Assembly (NCBI RefSeq): GCF_947568225.1
Contig: NZ_CANOOQ010000001.1
Coordinates: 2,170,001 to 2,234,000, forward strand
Direction: 5' to 3'
DNA: 64,000 bases
Source: Faecalispora anaeroviscerum
GTDB taxonomy: Bacteria > Bacillota > Clostridia > Oscillospirales > Acutalibacteraceae
Within the stretch, counting starts at the first letter, position 1. Each line of letters starts with the position of its first letter. Position numbers and translations under genes: made by a program. Below, one piece after another: positions 43,202 through 51,027 of the stretch. The notes under the pieces are model-generated. The model saw nothing but the letters and a program-made list of their open reading frames with translations. It ran no database searches and was not told where the DNA came from.

Positions 43202-43462
43202 GTGTTAGATAAAGACGATCTGCAAGCAATCGCGGAATTGTTAACGCCAATACATAATAGACTGGATTCTATGGACGGCAGGCTGGATTCTATGGACGGC
43301 AGACTGGATTCTATGGATAGCAGGTTGAATAAGCTGCAGGAAGATGTTGAAATTCTGAAAGAGGACGCAAAAGTCACTCGCGTAGCTGTCAATCAACTCC
43401 TTGATTGGGCCGATGATGCAAGCATTCAGGTAATCCCTCTTTTTAATAAAAAAGTAAAATGA
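43202..43462 (+). CDS. Small coiled-coil protein with heptad repeats
   Basis: The 86-residue protein starts at GTG behind AGAGGGGGTG. Residues about 18-41 are three copies of the heptad RLDSMDG/S, followed by RLNKLQEDVEILKEDAKVTRVAVNQLLDWADDA, so the middle is a continuous coiled coil. The C terminus ends VIPLFNKKVK. It should form dimers or trimers. Similar short coiled-coil proteins with DSMDSR heptads occur in Clostridia, without known function. It has its own promoter and terminator, and lies between repeat copy E and nrdG. Confidence 0.7.
   Translation: MLDKDDLQAIAELLTPIHNRLDSMDGRLDSMDGRLDSMDSRLNKLQEDVEILKEDAKVTRVAVNQLLDWADDASIQVIPLFNKKVK
43262..43324 (+). repeat. 21-bp tandem repeat, three units
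   Basis: CTGGATTCTATGGACGGCAG-type units begin at 43262, 43283 and 43304, with only a few differences in the last. They encode the RLDSMDG heptads, so copy number changes would alter coil length in frame. Confidence 0.9.
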
Positions 43463-43539
43463 TATGTGAAGCCGTTGCAACATATTTACGGCAGTTCCTT
43501 ATAAACGTCGACATTTTAATGTTATCATTAAATATAAAG

Positions 43540-43588
43540 CGCGCCCTGAAATGGCTTTGAAAGCCTGATCAGGACGCCTTTTTTGCGT
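43540..43588 (+). terminator. Terminator of the coiled-coil protein gene
   Basis: GCGCGCCCTGA pairs imperfectly with TCAGGACGC around an inner GGCTTTGAAAGCC hairpin, followed by CTTTTTTG. Confidence 0.75.
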
Positions 43589-43620
43589 TATATAGAGGGC
43601 TTTACAGCTCTCGCTTTGTT

Positions 43621-44106
43621 TTATTCAACTATTTGGGGCTCCTGCCCGCGCAGATCGATAATGCGCTGGTTGCTGCTGCCGCGAAAGCGCAGCGTCAGAT
43701 CGCGCTGTTCGATCAGGAACTGGCCGTCAATGAGCCAGTCGGCCTGGCTCAGCAGCTCCTGCACCCCAGAATCCTGCATCTGCTGCAATTGCTCTAAAGT
43801 GTAGCCACTGTACACGGTAATATCCAGCCGGGGAAGCTCCCTGCGGATCTGCTTTGCCAGCTCCGCTAATTCGGCGGCCTGGCAGAACGGTTCGCCTCCG
43901 CTGAAGGTAACGCCTTTTAACAGCGGGTTTTCCTTCAGCTCGGCCAGAATCGCCGGAATATCTGCCGGTGCGCCGCCCGAAAACGGGTGGGTCTGCGGAT
44001 TATGACAGCCGGGGCAATGGTGGGGACAGCCCTGCACAAAAATCACGTAGCGAATGCCCGCTCCATCCACAATCGACTCCGGTTCAATGCCAGACAGCAT
44101 CAGCAT
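43621..44106 (-). CDS. nrdG: Anaerobic ribonucleotide reductase activating protein (radical SAM)
   Basis: The 161-residue protein is the activase that puts the glycyl radical on NrdD using S-adenosylmethionine and an iron-sulfur cluster. The cluster motif CPHHCPGC (C-x3-C-x2-C) is near residues 27-34 and the SAM-binding GGEP motif near 72 (FSGGEPF). Length is normal. The start chosen (MLMLSGIEP) has AAGGAG eight bases upstream; ATGs further upstream are too close to or overlap that site. It is the second gene after nrdD, with a stable hairpin between them. Confidence 0.92.
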   Translation of the reverse strand: MLMLSGIEPESIVDGAGIRYVIFVQGCPHHCPGCHNPQTHPFSGGAPADIPAILAELKENPLLKGVTFSGGEPFCQAAELAELAKQIRRELPRLDITVYSGYTLEQLQQMQDSGVQELLSQADWLIDGQFLIEQRDLTLRFRGSSNQRIIDLRGQEPQIVE

Positions 44107-44137
44107 CCTCATTGCTCCTTTTTTCATGATAAGCATA

Positions 44138-44166
44138 GTTCTCCCGCCGAAGGCGGAGAACTATCA
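44138..44166 (-). other. Stable intercistronic hairpin between nrdD and nrdG
   Basis: ATAGTTCTCCGCC-TTCG-like loop-GGCGGGAGAACTAT on the minus strand. No T-run follows. It is likely to tune relative expression of nrdD and nrdG rather than end the transcript. Confidence 0.6.
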
Positions 44167-44173
44167 CGCAAGA

Positions 44174-46561
44174 TTATTTGCCGGTACAACCGCAGCTGTG
44201 CTTGACGCGGTCGCGCTCTTCCGCACGCTTGGCGTTATTCCAGCGATCTGTGGTGCCTACCAGGTATCCGGTAATACGGCGGATGCGCTCAAACCGAACG
44301 CCTTCCTCCTCATGACGGTGGCATTTCGGGCACTCGTTGTCGATAATGCCGTTAAAGCCGCACACAGGGTCTCGGTCTACCGGATGGTTGACCGAGCCGT
44401 AGCCGATGCCCGCATCCTTCATGCAACGGATCACGGACTCGAAGGCCTCCAGATTCTTGCAGGTATCTCCGTCCATCTCCACATAACTGATATGCCCCGC
44501 GTTTGTCAGCGCGTGATAGGGGGCCTCCACCTGAATCTTCTTATAGGCCGAGATCGGGTAGTACACTGGCACGTGGAAGCTGTTCGTATAATAAGCGCGG
44601 TCGGTGATGCCGGGCAGCTTACCGAAGCGCTTCTGGTCGATCTTGACAAAGCGGCCGGAAAGCCCCTCCGCCGGGGTAGCCAGCAGGCTCCAGTTCAAAC
44701 CGGTGCGTTCACATTCATCGTCCATGCGCTTGCGCATATGGCCAATAATTTCAAGACCCAGCTTCTGGGCCTCTTCGCTTTCGCCGTGGTGCTTGCCAAT
44801 CAGCGCTACGAGCGTTTCTGCCAGACCGATAAAGCCGACGGAAAGAGTGCCGTGCTTTAATACTTCGGCAATGCTGTCGGTAACGTCGAGCTGATCAGAA
44901 TCCATCCAGACACCCTGGCCCATCAGGAAAGGATAGTTATACACCTTTTTGCCGCACTGAATTTTAAAGCGATGCAGCAGCTGGCGCATGACCAGATCGA
45001 TGCGGTCGTCGAGCAACTCATAGAATTGATCGAGGCTGCCTTCCGCCAAAATCCCGAGGCGGGGCAGGTTAATCGAGGTGAAGCTCAGGTTTCCGCGTCC
45101 GTTTACCACCTGGCGCTCCGGATCATGCACGTTGCTGATCACGCGGGTACGGCAGCCCATGTAGGCGATCTCGGTTTCGGGATGGCCGGGCTTATAGTAC
45201 TGCAGATTGTACGGTGCGTCGATAAAGCTAAAGTTCGGGAACAGCCGCTTAGCCGAAACACGGCAGGACAGCTGGAACAGATCATAATTGGGGTCGCCCT
45301 CGTTGTAGTTGACGCCCTCTTTCACCTTAAAAATCTGAATGGGGAAGATGGCGGTTTCGCCCTCGCCAAGACCGCGGTCGGTTGCCATCAACATATTGCG
45401 CATCACCATACGGCCCTCGGGGGAGGTATCGGTTCCGTAGTTGATGGAAGAGAACGGCACCTGCGCGCCCGCACGGGAATTCATGGTGTTGAGGTTGTGA
45501 ATCAGCGCTTCCATGGCCTGATAGGTAGCTTCGTTTGTTTCGCGCGTTGCCGTTTCACGGGCATAGTCGTGCGCCTCTGCCGCAGATACCCAGCTGATTT
45601 CCTGGAACATATGGCTTCTCTGATGCTCCGGCAGCCAGTTGCTGATGACCTCACGGTAATGGTCCATATTGCCAAGCGTGACCGGCTCCGTAATAGAATG
45701 CTTGATTTCATCCACCAGCAAAGCGGCATCCTCAAGAGAAAGCTCCTCTTTAATGTGCAGATACTGAATCAGCGCGCGAAAATACGCCTTACGGAACGTT
45801 TTGGCAACGCCCTGAGCCATCGCGTAATCAAAGTTCGGCACACTCTGGCCGCCGTGCATTTCATTCTGATTGGCCTGAATCGCGATGCACGCCAGTGCCG
45901 CATAGCTGCGGATGTCGTTCGGTTCACGCAGAAAGCCATGGCCGGTAGAAAAGCCGTCGTGGAACAGCTTGATCAAATCAATCTGGCAGCAGGTTTCCGT
46001 CAGCGCGTAAAAATCCATATCATGAATATGGATGTCACCGCTGCGGTGCGCCTCTGCAATATCAGGGGGCAATACGTATGTATTGTAAAAACACTTCGCG
46101 CCCTCAGAGCCATACTTCAGCATCGTGCCCATCGCGGTATCGGCGTCAATATTCGCGTTCTCACGCTTCAGATCCGCTTCTGCGGACGGTTTAAAGGTCA
46201 GATCCTCATAAATCTTCATCAGGTTCTGATCCATCTCACGGATTTTCGTATGCTCCGCGCGGTACAAGATGTAGGCCTTCGCCGTTTTCGCATAGCCCGC
46301 GGCGATCAGTTTTTCTTCCACCTTATCCTGAACCTGCTCCACCGTGGGGATTTCTCCGGCGGGCATGGAAGAAATCACAGAATACGTCAGGCGGCTCAGC
46401 GCATCGTCGCTGATTCTTTCATCGGCAATTTGAATATTTGCTTTAAAGATCGCGTTACGGACTTTCTCCGCGTCAAACGGCGCGGTCACTCCGTTGCGTT
46501 TGATAATGGAAGAAAAAGTTCCGGGATCAATCTCTTTTTTTGATTTTTTCGACACAGCCAT
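44174..46561 (-). CDS. nrdD: Anaerobic (class III) ribonucleoside-triphosphate reductase
   Basis: The 795-residue enzyme makes deoxyribonucleotides without oxygen. It has an N-terminal ATP-cone allosteric domain (about 15-105), the ten-stranded barrel, a zinc site near the C terminus (CGFNGIID...CPKC) and the glycyl-radical segment RRITGYLVG with Gly765. The C terminus ends with CGCTGK. Start is MAVSKKSKKE; an upstream in-frame extension runs through the promoter and is rejected. A promoter with two NrdR-box-like palindromes lies upstream. Co-transcribed with nrdG. Confidence 0.95.
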   Translation of the reverse strand: MAVSKKSKKEIDPGTFSSIIKRNGVTAPFDAEKVRNAIFKANIQIADERISDDALSRLTYSVISSMPAGEIPTVEQVQDKVEEKLIAAGYAKTAKAYILYRAEHTKIREMDQNLMKIYEDLTFKPSAEADLKRENANIDADTAMGTMLKYGSEGAKCFYNTYVLPPDIAEAHRSGDIHIHDMDFYALTETCCQIDLIKLFHDGFSTGHGFLREPNDIRSYAALACIAIQANQNEMHGGQSVPNFDYAMAQGVAKTFRKAYFRALIQYLHIKEELSLEDAALLVDEIKHSITEPVTLGNMDHYREVISNWLPEHQRSHMFQEISWVSAAEAHDYARETATRETNEATYQAMEALIHNLNTMNSRAGAQVPFSSINYGTDTSPEGRMVMRNMLMATDRGLGEGETAIFPIQIFKVKEGVNYNEGDPNYDLFQLSCRVSAKRLFPNFSFIDAPYNLQYYKPGHPETEIAYMGCRTRVISNVHDPERQVVNGRGNLSFTSINLPRLGILAEGSLDQFYELLDDRIDLVMRQLLHRFKIQCGKKVYNYPFLMGQGVWMDSDQLDVTDSIAEVLKHGTLSVGFIGLAETLVALIGKHHGESEEAQKLGLEIIGHMRKRMDDECERTGLNWSLLATPAEGLSGRFVKIDQKRFGKLPGITDRAYYTNSFHVPVYYPISAYKKIQVEAPYHALTNAGHISYVEMDGDTCKNLEAFESVIRCMKDAGIGYGSVNHPVDRDPVCGFNGIIDNECPKCHRHEEEGVRFERIRRITGYLVGTTDRWNNAKRAEERDRVKHSCGCTGK

Positions 46562-46596
46562 TTTTCGTTCCCTCTCATCTTTCGATTTTTCACAAA

Positions 46597-46651
46597 TCGC
46601 TATATATAGAGCTTTAAGCTCAATTCTACACCGTATGATGTGTGTTGTCAA
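46597..46651 (-). promoter_or_regulatory. nrdDG promoter with paired NrdR-like boxes
   Basis: On the minus strand TTGACA (46646-46651), 17 bp, TAGAAT (46623-46628); the -10 overlaps the stop codon of the upstream GNAT gene. ACACCGTATGATGTGT (46628-46643) and TCGCTATATATAGAGC (46597-46612) both resemble the NrdR box, and their centres are 31 bp apart, the usual spacing for NrdR pairs. Confidence 0.7.
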
Positions 46652-47108
46652 GGGAATCTATACCAGATTCTGTGGAAAGCAAAGACTTTTTCATTGAGAT
46701 ATGGGGGCAGTGCTCCTCCAGGAAGACCTCGCCGTCTACCTCATAGCCCAGCGATTCATAGAAGCCGCGAGCCTGCGTCTGTGCCGCAAGGGTAACCGAC
46801 TGAGCCCCAAGCACACGGGCCTGATTCTCCAGATTTTCCATTACAATACGGCCAAAGCCCTCGCCGCGGTAAGGGCGGATCACCGCAATGCGGCCAATGA
46901 TATACTCTCCCTTGGTGCCGAGGAACACGCGTCCCGTTGCGACTGGGGTATTTTCGCTGTATACCACAAGGTGATGCGCAATGGGGTCTATTTCGTCAAA
47001 CTCGTCCTGAAAGCCCTGTTCCTCCACAAAAACGGTGTGGCGGATCGCCTTGGCGTCCTCCAGCTTGTCCAGCCCTTGCTCCATCAGAAACCAATAGCTG
47101 TGCATCAT
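46626..47108 (-). CDS. GNAT-family N-acetyltransferase
   Basis: The 160-residue protein has the GNAT acetyl-CoA-binding motif A in IGRIAVIRPYRGEGFGRIVMENLE (about 72-95) and motif B in GFYESLGYEVDGEVFLEEHCPHISM. It resembles the ElaA/YitI type of small-molecule acetyltransferase; the substrate is unknown. Two adjacent ATG codons follow AAGGAG; the second (47105) is equally likely. It follows the HxlR gene with 7 bp between them, so the two form an operon. The nrdDG promoter is embedded in its 3' end. Confidence 0.8.
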   Translation of the reverse strand: MMHSYWFLMEQGLDKLEDAKAIRHTVFVEEQGFQDEFDEIDPIAHHLVVYSENTPVATGRVFLGTKGEYIIGRIAVIRPYRGEGFGRIVMENLENQARVLGAQSVTLAAQTQARGFYESLGYEVDGEVFLEEHCPHISMKKSLLSTESGIDSLDNTHHTV

Positions 47109-47115
47109 ATTCTCC

Positions 47116-47508
47116 TTACTCAAAGTTATTTGTCATCCATTTGGCCAATAGCTCCAGCCCCGGCAGCGCGCCTGCGCCGGCCGGGGTGATTTGGTATTCC
47201 ACCCGCGGCGGAATCTCCTGAAACTGGCGGCGCTCCACGAGGCCGTCCGCGCTGAGCTCGCGCAGGCTTTGGCTGAGCATCATGTCCGTAATCCCGGCGA
47301 TCCCGGCCTTGATCTCGCGGTAGCGCAGGCTCTCGCCGCCCCGCAGCACCCATAGAATGCGGGGCTTCCATTTTCCACCCAGCTTCTGGTGAAGCAGAGA
47401 AAGGGAATCCTTCGTGCCGCCGGACTCCGGCGTCTGGGGCAAATCGGGCAGCTCCGGCTCCTCCGCCGCACGGGCACGCTTCTTCTTTTTTTCTTTTTCC
47501 TTTTTCAC
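47116..47508 (-). CDS. HxlR-family transcriptional regulator
   Basis: The 130-residue protein has a lysine-rich N-terminal stretch (VKKEKEKKKKRARAAEEPE) and then the HxlR winged helix (about 35-125): LLHQKLGGKWKPRILWVLRGGESLRYREIKAGIAGITDMMLSQSLREL...GLVERR. HxlR proteins sense reactive electrophiles or redox changes. It starts at GTG behind AAGGAGGGA. Most family members have a conserved Cys near the N terminus; none is seen here, so cysteine redox sensing is unlikely. It probably controls its own operon with the acetyltransferase. Confidence 0.8.
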   Translation of the reverse strand: MKKEKEKKKKRARAAEEPELPDLPQTPESGGTKDSLSLLHQKLGGKWKPRILWVLRGGESLRYREIKAGIAGITDMMLSQSLRELSADGLVERRQFQEIPPRVEYQITPAGAGALPGLELLAKWMTNNFE

Positions 47509-47543
47509 GCGAGTTCCCTCCTTAGCCCCTCTCATCATTATCG

Positions 47544-47572
47544 AGTGTAGCACAGATGGCAGGCGAGTTCAA
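47544..47572 (-). promoter_or_regulatory. Promoter of the HxlR-GNAT operon
   Basis: On the minus strand TTGAAC (47567-47572), 17 bp, TACACT (47544-47549), 36 bp before the GTG start. Confidence 0.65.
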
Positions 47573-47666
47573 GAAAAATGTACGTCTGTTTGAGGGCCGG
47601 AAAGGGGAAACATACATGCGCCGATTCGGCCGCCGACCCAGACCCGATGCCGCCCGGCCACGCAAA

Positions 47667-47700
47667 ACGGGAGCCGCGAAAACAGATTCGCAGCTCCCGT
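47667..47700 (-). terminator. Terminator of the DUF1015 gene
   Basis: ACGGGAGC-T-GCGAA pairs with TTCGC-G-GCTCCCGT, followed on the minus strand by TTTGCG, 20 bases after the stop. Confidence 0.75.
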
Positions 47701-47719
47701 CATCAGGTGCTTGTTAAAA

Positions 47720-48994
47720 TCAGTTTTCAAGCTGGTTCATCACCAAGCCAGTGATCAGCTTTGGGTAAAAATACGTGGATTTCTGCGGCATTTTCTCCCC
47801 GGCAGCGGCAACATCGCGAATCTCTTCCACGCGGGTGGGGTTCAACAGGAAGGCGCACTGAGCTTCCCCCGACTGCACCGAGGCCAGCGCCTCCGGCAGC
47901 GAGCGGTTATAGGTCAGGTTTGTCTGTTGCGCCATGTTCTCTTTATCAATACCGAGCATGCGCTCCAAAATCAGGCTGTGCAGAACGGTGACATCCAGCC
48001 CCTGCGAAGCGGCGCTCTTATCAGGCAGCAGCTGTGCCATCACGGAAAGATCGCGCAGCACCAGAAGATGCCAGCCCTCTCCGCCGTCGTAAAAGGCAAA
48101 CGCCTTTTTACCCTCTGCATACTGCTCCGAAAGAACGGCTTCAATCTCCTCTTTGCTCTCCATGGCCTGCACGTTGAACCGGTCGCGGCAGCGCTCGAGC
48201 AGCGCGGCGGAATCAAAGTCCGCAAGTCCGCGGATCAGCCGGTGCGTGGGGAATACTACCAGCCCCGGGTGCTGCATGTCAACCAGCATCATCATTACGT
48301 AATCCTGTGCGGGGTTCGCGGCGCCGGCCTCTCGGCAGGCGTTCCGGTAATTGAGCGCGGTTTCATAGCGGTGGTGGCCGTCGGCAATATACAGCTTGCG
48401 GTCTGCAAAATCTTCACAGATCGCGCGGTTCACGACGGGATCATTCACGAGCCACAGGCGGTGGGTAACGGTGCCGTCGCTGAATTCATAGCGGGGCGTG
48501 TCCTTCGACAGGGCGTCGATGCGCGCGAGCGTCTGATGCTGCTCATCCATGTACAGGCAATAGATCTGGCTGAAATTGCAGTTGGTTGCCTTCATCAGCT
48601 CAAAGCGGTCGGCCTTGGCCTTGCTGAGGGTTTCCTCGTGCGGCAAAACCACACCGGCAGAAAATTCTTCCAGTCGCACCAGAGAGATCAAGCCCTTCAG
48701 GCGGTGAAGCTCCCCGTAAGCCTCAAACTCTTCCTCGTAAAGATACAGGCCGGGGTCGGTATCGCGGCGCAAAACACCCTCAGAGAGCCACTGGGAAAGC
48801 GTTTCACCCGCTTTGGCATAGGGCTCCTCGCCGCGGGGCAGCTCCAAACGGATGATGTTGTGCGGGTTTTTCTGGAGAAAGGCGAGTCGCTCCTCCTCGC
48901 TGATAATGTCATAGGGCGGGCAGGTCAGCTCAGAGATGCTGCCGGCCTGTTCGGTGCAAAAGCGCAGCGCGCGGAATGCTTTGATTTCTGCCAC
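47720..48994 (-). CDS. DUF1015 family protein
   Basis: The 424-residue protein matches DUF1015: the N-terminal IKAFRALRFCTEQAG...CPPYDIISEEER block, HNIIRLELPRGE, and the strongly conserved LYIADGHHRYETALNYR near residue 205. The family is widespread in anaerobes and often lies beside amino-acid or one-carbon genes; its biochemical role is not established, although a kinase-like role has been suggested for relatives. The start is GTG with AGGAG upstream; a frame extending to 49105 lacks a ribosome site. It is monocistronic with promoter and terminator. Confidence 0.85.
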   Translation of the reverse strand: MAEIKAFRALRFCTEQAGSISELTCPPYDIISEEERLAFLQKNPHNIIRLELPRGEEPYAKAGETLSQWLSEGVLRRDTDPGLYLYEEEFEAYGELHRLKGLISLVRLEEFSAGVVLPHEETLSKAKADRFELMKATNCNFSQIYCLYMDEQHQTLARIDALSKDTPRYEFSDGTVTHRLWLVNDPVVNRAICEDFADRKLYIADGHHRYETALNYRNACREAGAANPAQDYVMMMLVDMQHPGLVVFPTHRLIRGLADFDSAALLERCRDRFNVQAMESKEEIEAVLSEQYAEGKKAFAFYDGGEGWHLLVLRDLSVMAQLLPDKSAASQGLDVTVLHSLILERMLGIDKENMAQQTNLTYNRSLPEALASVQSGEAQCAFLLNPTRVEEIRDVAAAGEKMPQKSTYFYPKLITGLVMNQLEN

Positions 48995-49128
48995 AGATAC
49001 CACTCCTGATTTCATTTTAATAGAAAAGATCGCAATCCTGCTTTCAAAAGGGTGAAATAAGCGTTTTTGCGCTCTTCCCCCTTGGCCGGTAAGGAAAACG
49101 GTCAACAGGTTTTCACGTATATTATTTT

Positions 49129-49157
49129 ATTGTAGGGCTTTTGCGAAACTTCGTCAA
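49129..49157 (-). promoter_or_regulatory. Promoter of the DUF1015 gene
   Basis: On the minus strand TTGACG (49152-49157), 17 bp, TACAAT (49129-49134). Confidence 0.65.
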
Positions 49158-49344
49158 GCGAATCGAAAAAAACGAAGAATCGCGACGAATTTTCATTTTC
49201 ATGGGAAAGCAGTAAATTCTTAAAACTTTGTTTACATTTTAAGGGGGCTGCATTGTTATGATAGGTTTAATGACTTTTCTGAAAAAACAGGGCCGCCGGG
49301 TGCTGTTCTGTTTTTCAGTACGGTCTGAAGGAGGGACGTTTGTT

Positions 49345-50310
49345 ATGATAGAGGTAAAAGACCTCACAAAGCGGTATGGCTCCAAAACGGTACTGAATCA
49401 CGTCAGCTTTACCGTGGAGGAAGGCACGATTCTGGGCTTTTTGGGGCCAAATGGCGCCGGAAAATCCACCACCATGAACATTATTACCGGCTACCTTTCC
49501 GCCAGCGGCGGCGAGGTGACCGTCGACGGGCAGAATATTCTCGATTACCCGAACGAGGTAAAGAAAAAAATCGGGTATCTGCCGGAGCTGCCCCCGCTGT
49601 ATCTGGATATGACCGTTAAGGAATATCTGAATTTTATGTACGAGCTGAAAAAGGTTTCGCTGCCCCGCGAAAAGCACATTAAAGAAATCTGCGCGCTGGT
49701 GAAGATTGATGATGTGTACCCCCGGCTGATCGGCAATCTTTCAAAGGGCTACCGCCAAAGGGTCGGCATCGCGCAGGCGCTGCTGGGCAACCCGCCCGTG
49801 CTGATTCTGGACGAACCCACCGTCGGGCTCGACCCCAAGCAGATCATCGAGATTCGCAACCTGATCAAGAAGCTGGGCGACAGCCACACCGTCATTTTGA
49901 GCTCGCATATTCTGTCTGAGGTGCAGGCCGTATGTGAGCGCATTCTGGTCATCAACCAAGGCCGCATTGTAGCGGACGGCTCGCCCGACACGCTTTCGCA
50001 CCAGATGACCGGCAACCACAAGCTGCTGGTACGCTTGGAGGGCCGCGAAAATGAGCTTGTGCAGGGCCTGAAAACCCTGCACAAGATAAAAGAGGTACAG
50101 CCGCTGGGCGAAAAGGAGCCGGGCGTGTTTGAATTTACCGTAGAGGGCGAGCCCGGGGCCGACCTGCGCCGCGATCTGTTTGCGCTGGCCTCCCGCAAGG
50201 GCTGGCCGATTCTTTCCCTGCGCACAAACGACCTCACGCTTGAGGAAGTTTTCCTGCGCCTGACGGACGGCCACGAACAATCCGAACAAAAGGAGGGGGA
50301 AATCGCATGA
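49345..50310 (+). CDS. ABC transporter ATP-binding protein (GldA-like)
   Basis: The 321-residue ATPase has Walker A GPNGAGKST (34-42), the Q-loop region, signature LSKGYRQRVG (near 134), Walker B VLILDEPTVGLD and the H-loop His in SSHILSEV. The extra C-terminal domain (about 225-321) is typical of the DrrA/GldA exporter class. Start at MIEVKDLT with AGGAGGGA upstream; an upstream ATG at 49258 has none. Its stop overlaps the permease start by 4 bp. With the next three genes it forms a Gld-type system whose cargo is unknown. Confidence 0.9.
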   Translation: MIEVKDLTKRYGSKTVLNHVSFTVEEGTILGFLGPNGAGKSTTMNIITGYLSASGGEVTVDGQNILDYPNEVKKKIGYLPELPPLYLDMTVKEYLNFMYELKKVSLPREKHIKEICALVKIDDVYPRLIGNLSKGYRQRVGIAQALLGNPPVLILDEPTVGLDPKQIIEIRNLIKKLGDSHTVILSSHILSEVQAVCERILVINQGRIVADGSPDTLSHQMTGNHKLLVRLEGRENELVQGLKTLHKIKEVQPLGEKEPGVFEFTVEGEPGADLRRDLFALASRKGWPILSLRTNDLTLEEVFLRLTDGHEQSEQKEGEIA

Positions 50311-51011
50311 GAGCTATCTTCAAGCGGGAGCTAAAATCGTATTTTTCGTCTCCCATCGGCTATGTGTGTGTGGCGGTGCTTCTCGCGCTGTTTGGGTTTT
50401 ACTACGCGATGGTGATGAATTCCCGCTCCACCTCTTACATTACCAGCGTTTACGGCACCATGTTCATCTGGTGTATGATGATCGTCCCGATTCTGACGAT
50501 GCGCTCCATGAGTGAAGACCGCCGCAACAAGACCGACCAGGCGCTGCTCACCGCCCCGGTAGGTGTGACAGGCATCGTCATGGGCAAATTTCTGGCGTGC
50601 CTGAGCGTGTTCGGCATCGCGCTGCTGGGCAGCCTGCTGCCTGCTCTTGTGATTTCGTTTGTGTCGTCACTCAACTGGGTAACGGTACTTGGCACCGTGT
50701 TTGGCGCGCTGCTGTACGGCGCCGCCATGATTTCGATCGGCGTGTTTATCTCGAGCCTGACCCAAAGCCAGATCATCTCCGCGATCGGCACCTTTGCCGC
50801 GTCGATGTTCCTGCTGATCGTCGACCAGCTCTCCAGTTCGGTTTCGAACGCGGTAGTGGCCAAGCTGATTGGCTGGATTTCGTTTAACAGCAGATACACC
50901 CCCTTTACCACGGGGGTGTTCAATGTGTCCAGTATTGTGTTTTTCCTGAGCGTTGCTGCGGTATTTTTGTTCTTCACCGCGCGGCGTCTGGAAAGCCGCC
51001 GCTGGAACTGA
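50307..51011 (+). CDS. ABC transporter permease (GldF-like)
   Basis: The 234-residue membrane protein has six hydrophobic segments and the ABC-2 exporter layout (MRAIFKRELKSYFSSPIGYVCVAVL... at the N terminus, then MRSMSEDRRNKTDQALLTAPVG). The FKRELKSYFSSPIGY opening is characteristic of GldF and NosY-like permeases. Overlaps the ATPase gene and is followed 17 bp later by the GldG-like gene. Confidence 0.88.
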   Translation: MRAIFKRELKSYFSSPIGYVCVAVLLALFGFYYAMVMNSRSTSYITSVYGTMFIWCMMIVPILTMRSMSEDRRNKTDQALLTAPVGVTGIVMGKFLACLSVFGIALLGSLLPALVISFVSSLNWVTVLGTVFGALLYGAAMISIGVFISSLTQSQIISAIGTFAASMFLLIVDQLSSSVSNAVVAKLIGWISFNSRYTPFTTGVFNVSSIVFFLSVAAVFLFFTARRLESRRWN

Positions 51012-51027
51012 AGGGAGGCTGATCGGA

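Noticed and set aside
43262..43324. Tandem repeat considered as a CRISPR array
   Set aside because: Units are contiguous, without spacers, and encode a coiled coil in frame.
44972..46543. 523-codon open frame antisense to nrdD
   Set aside because: Shadow of nrdD.
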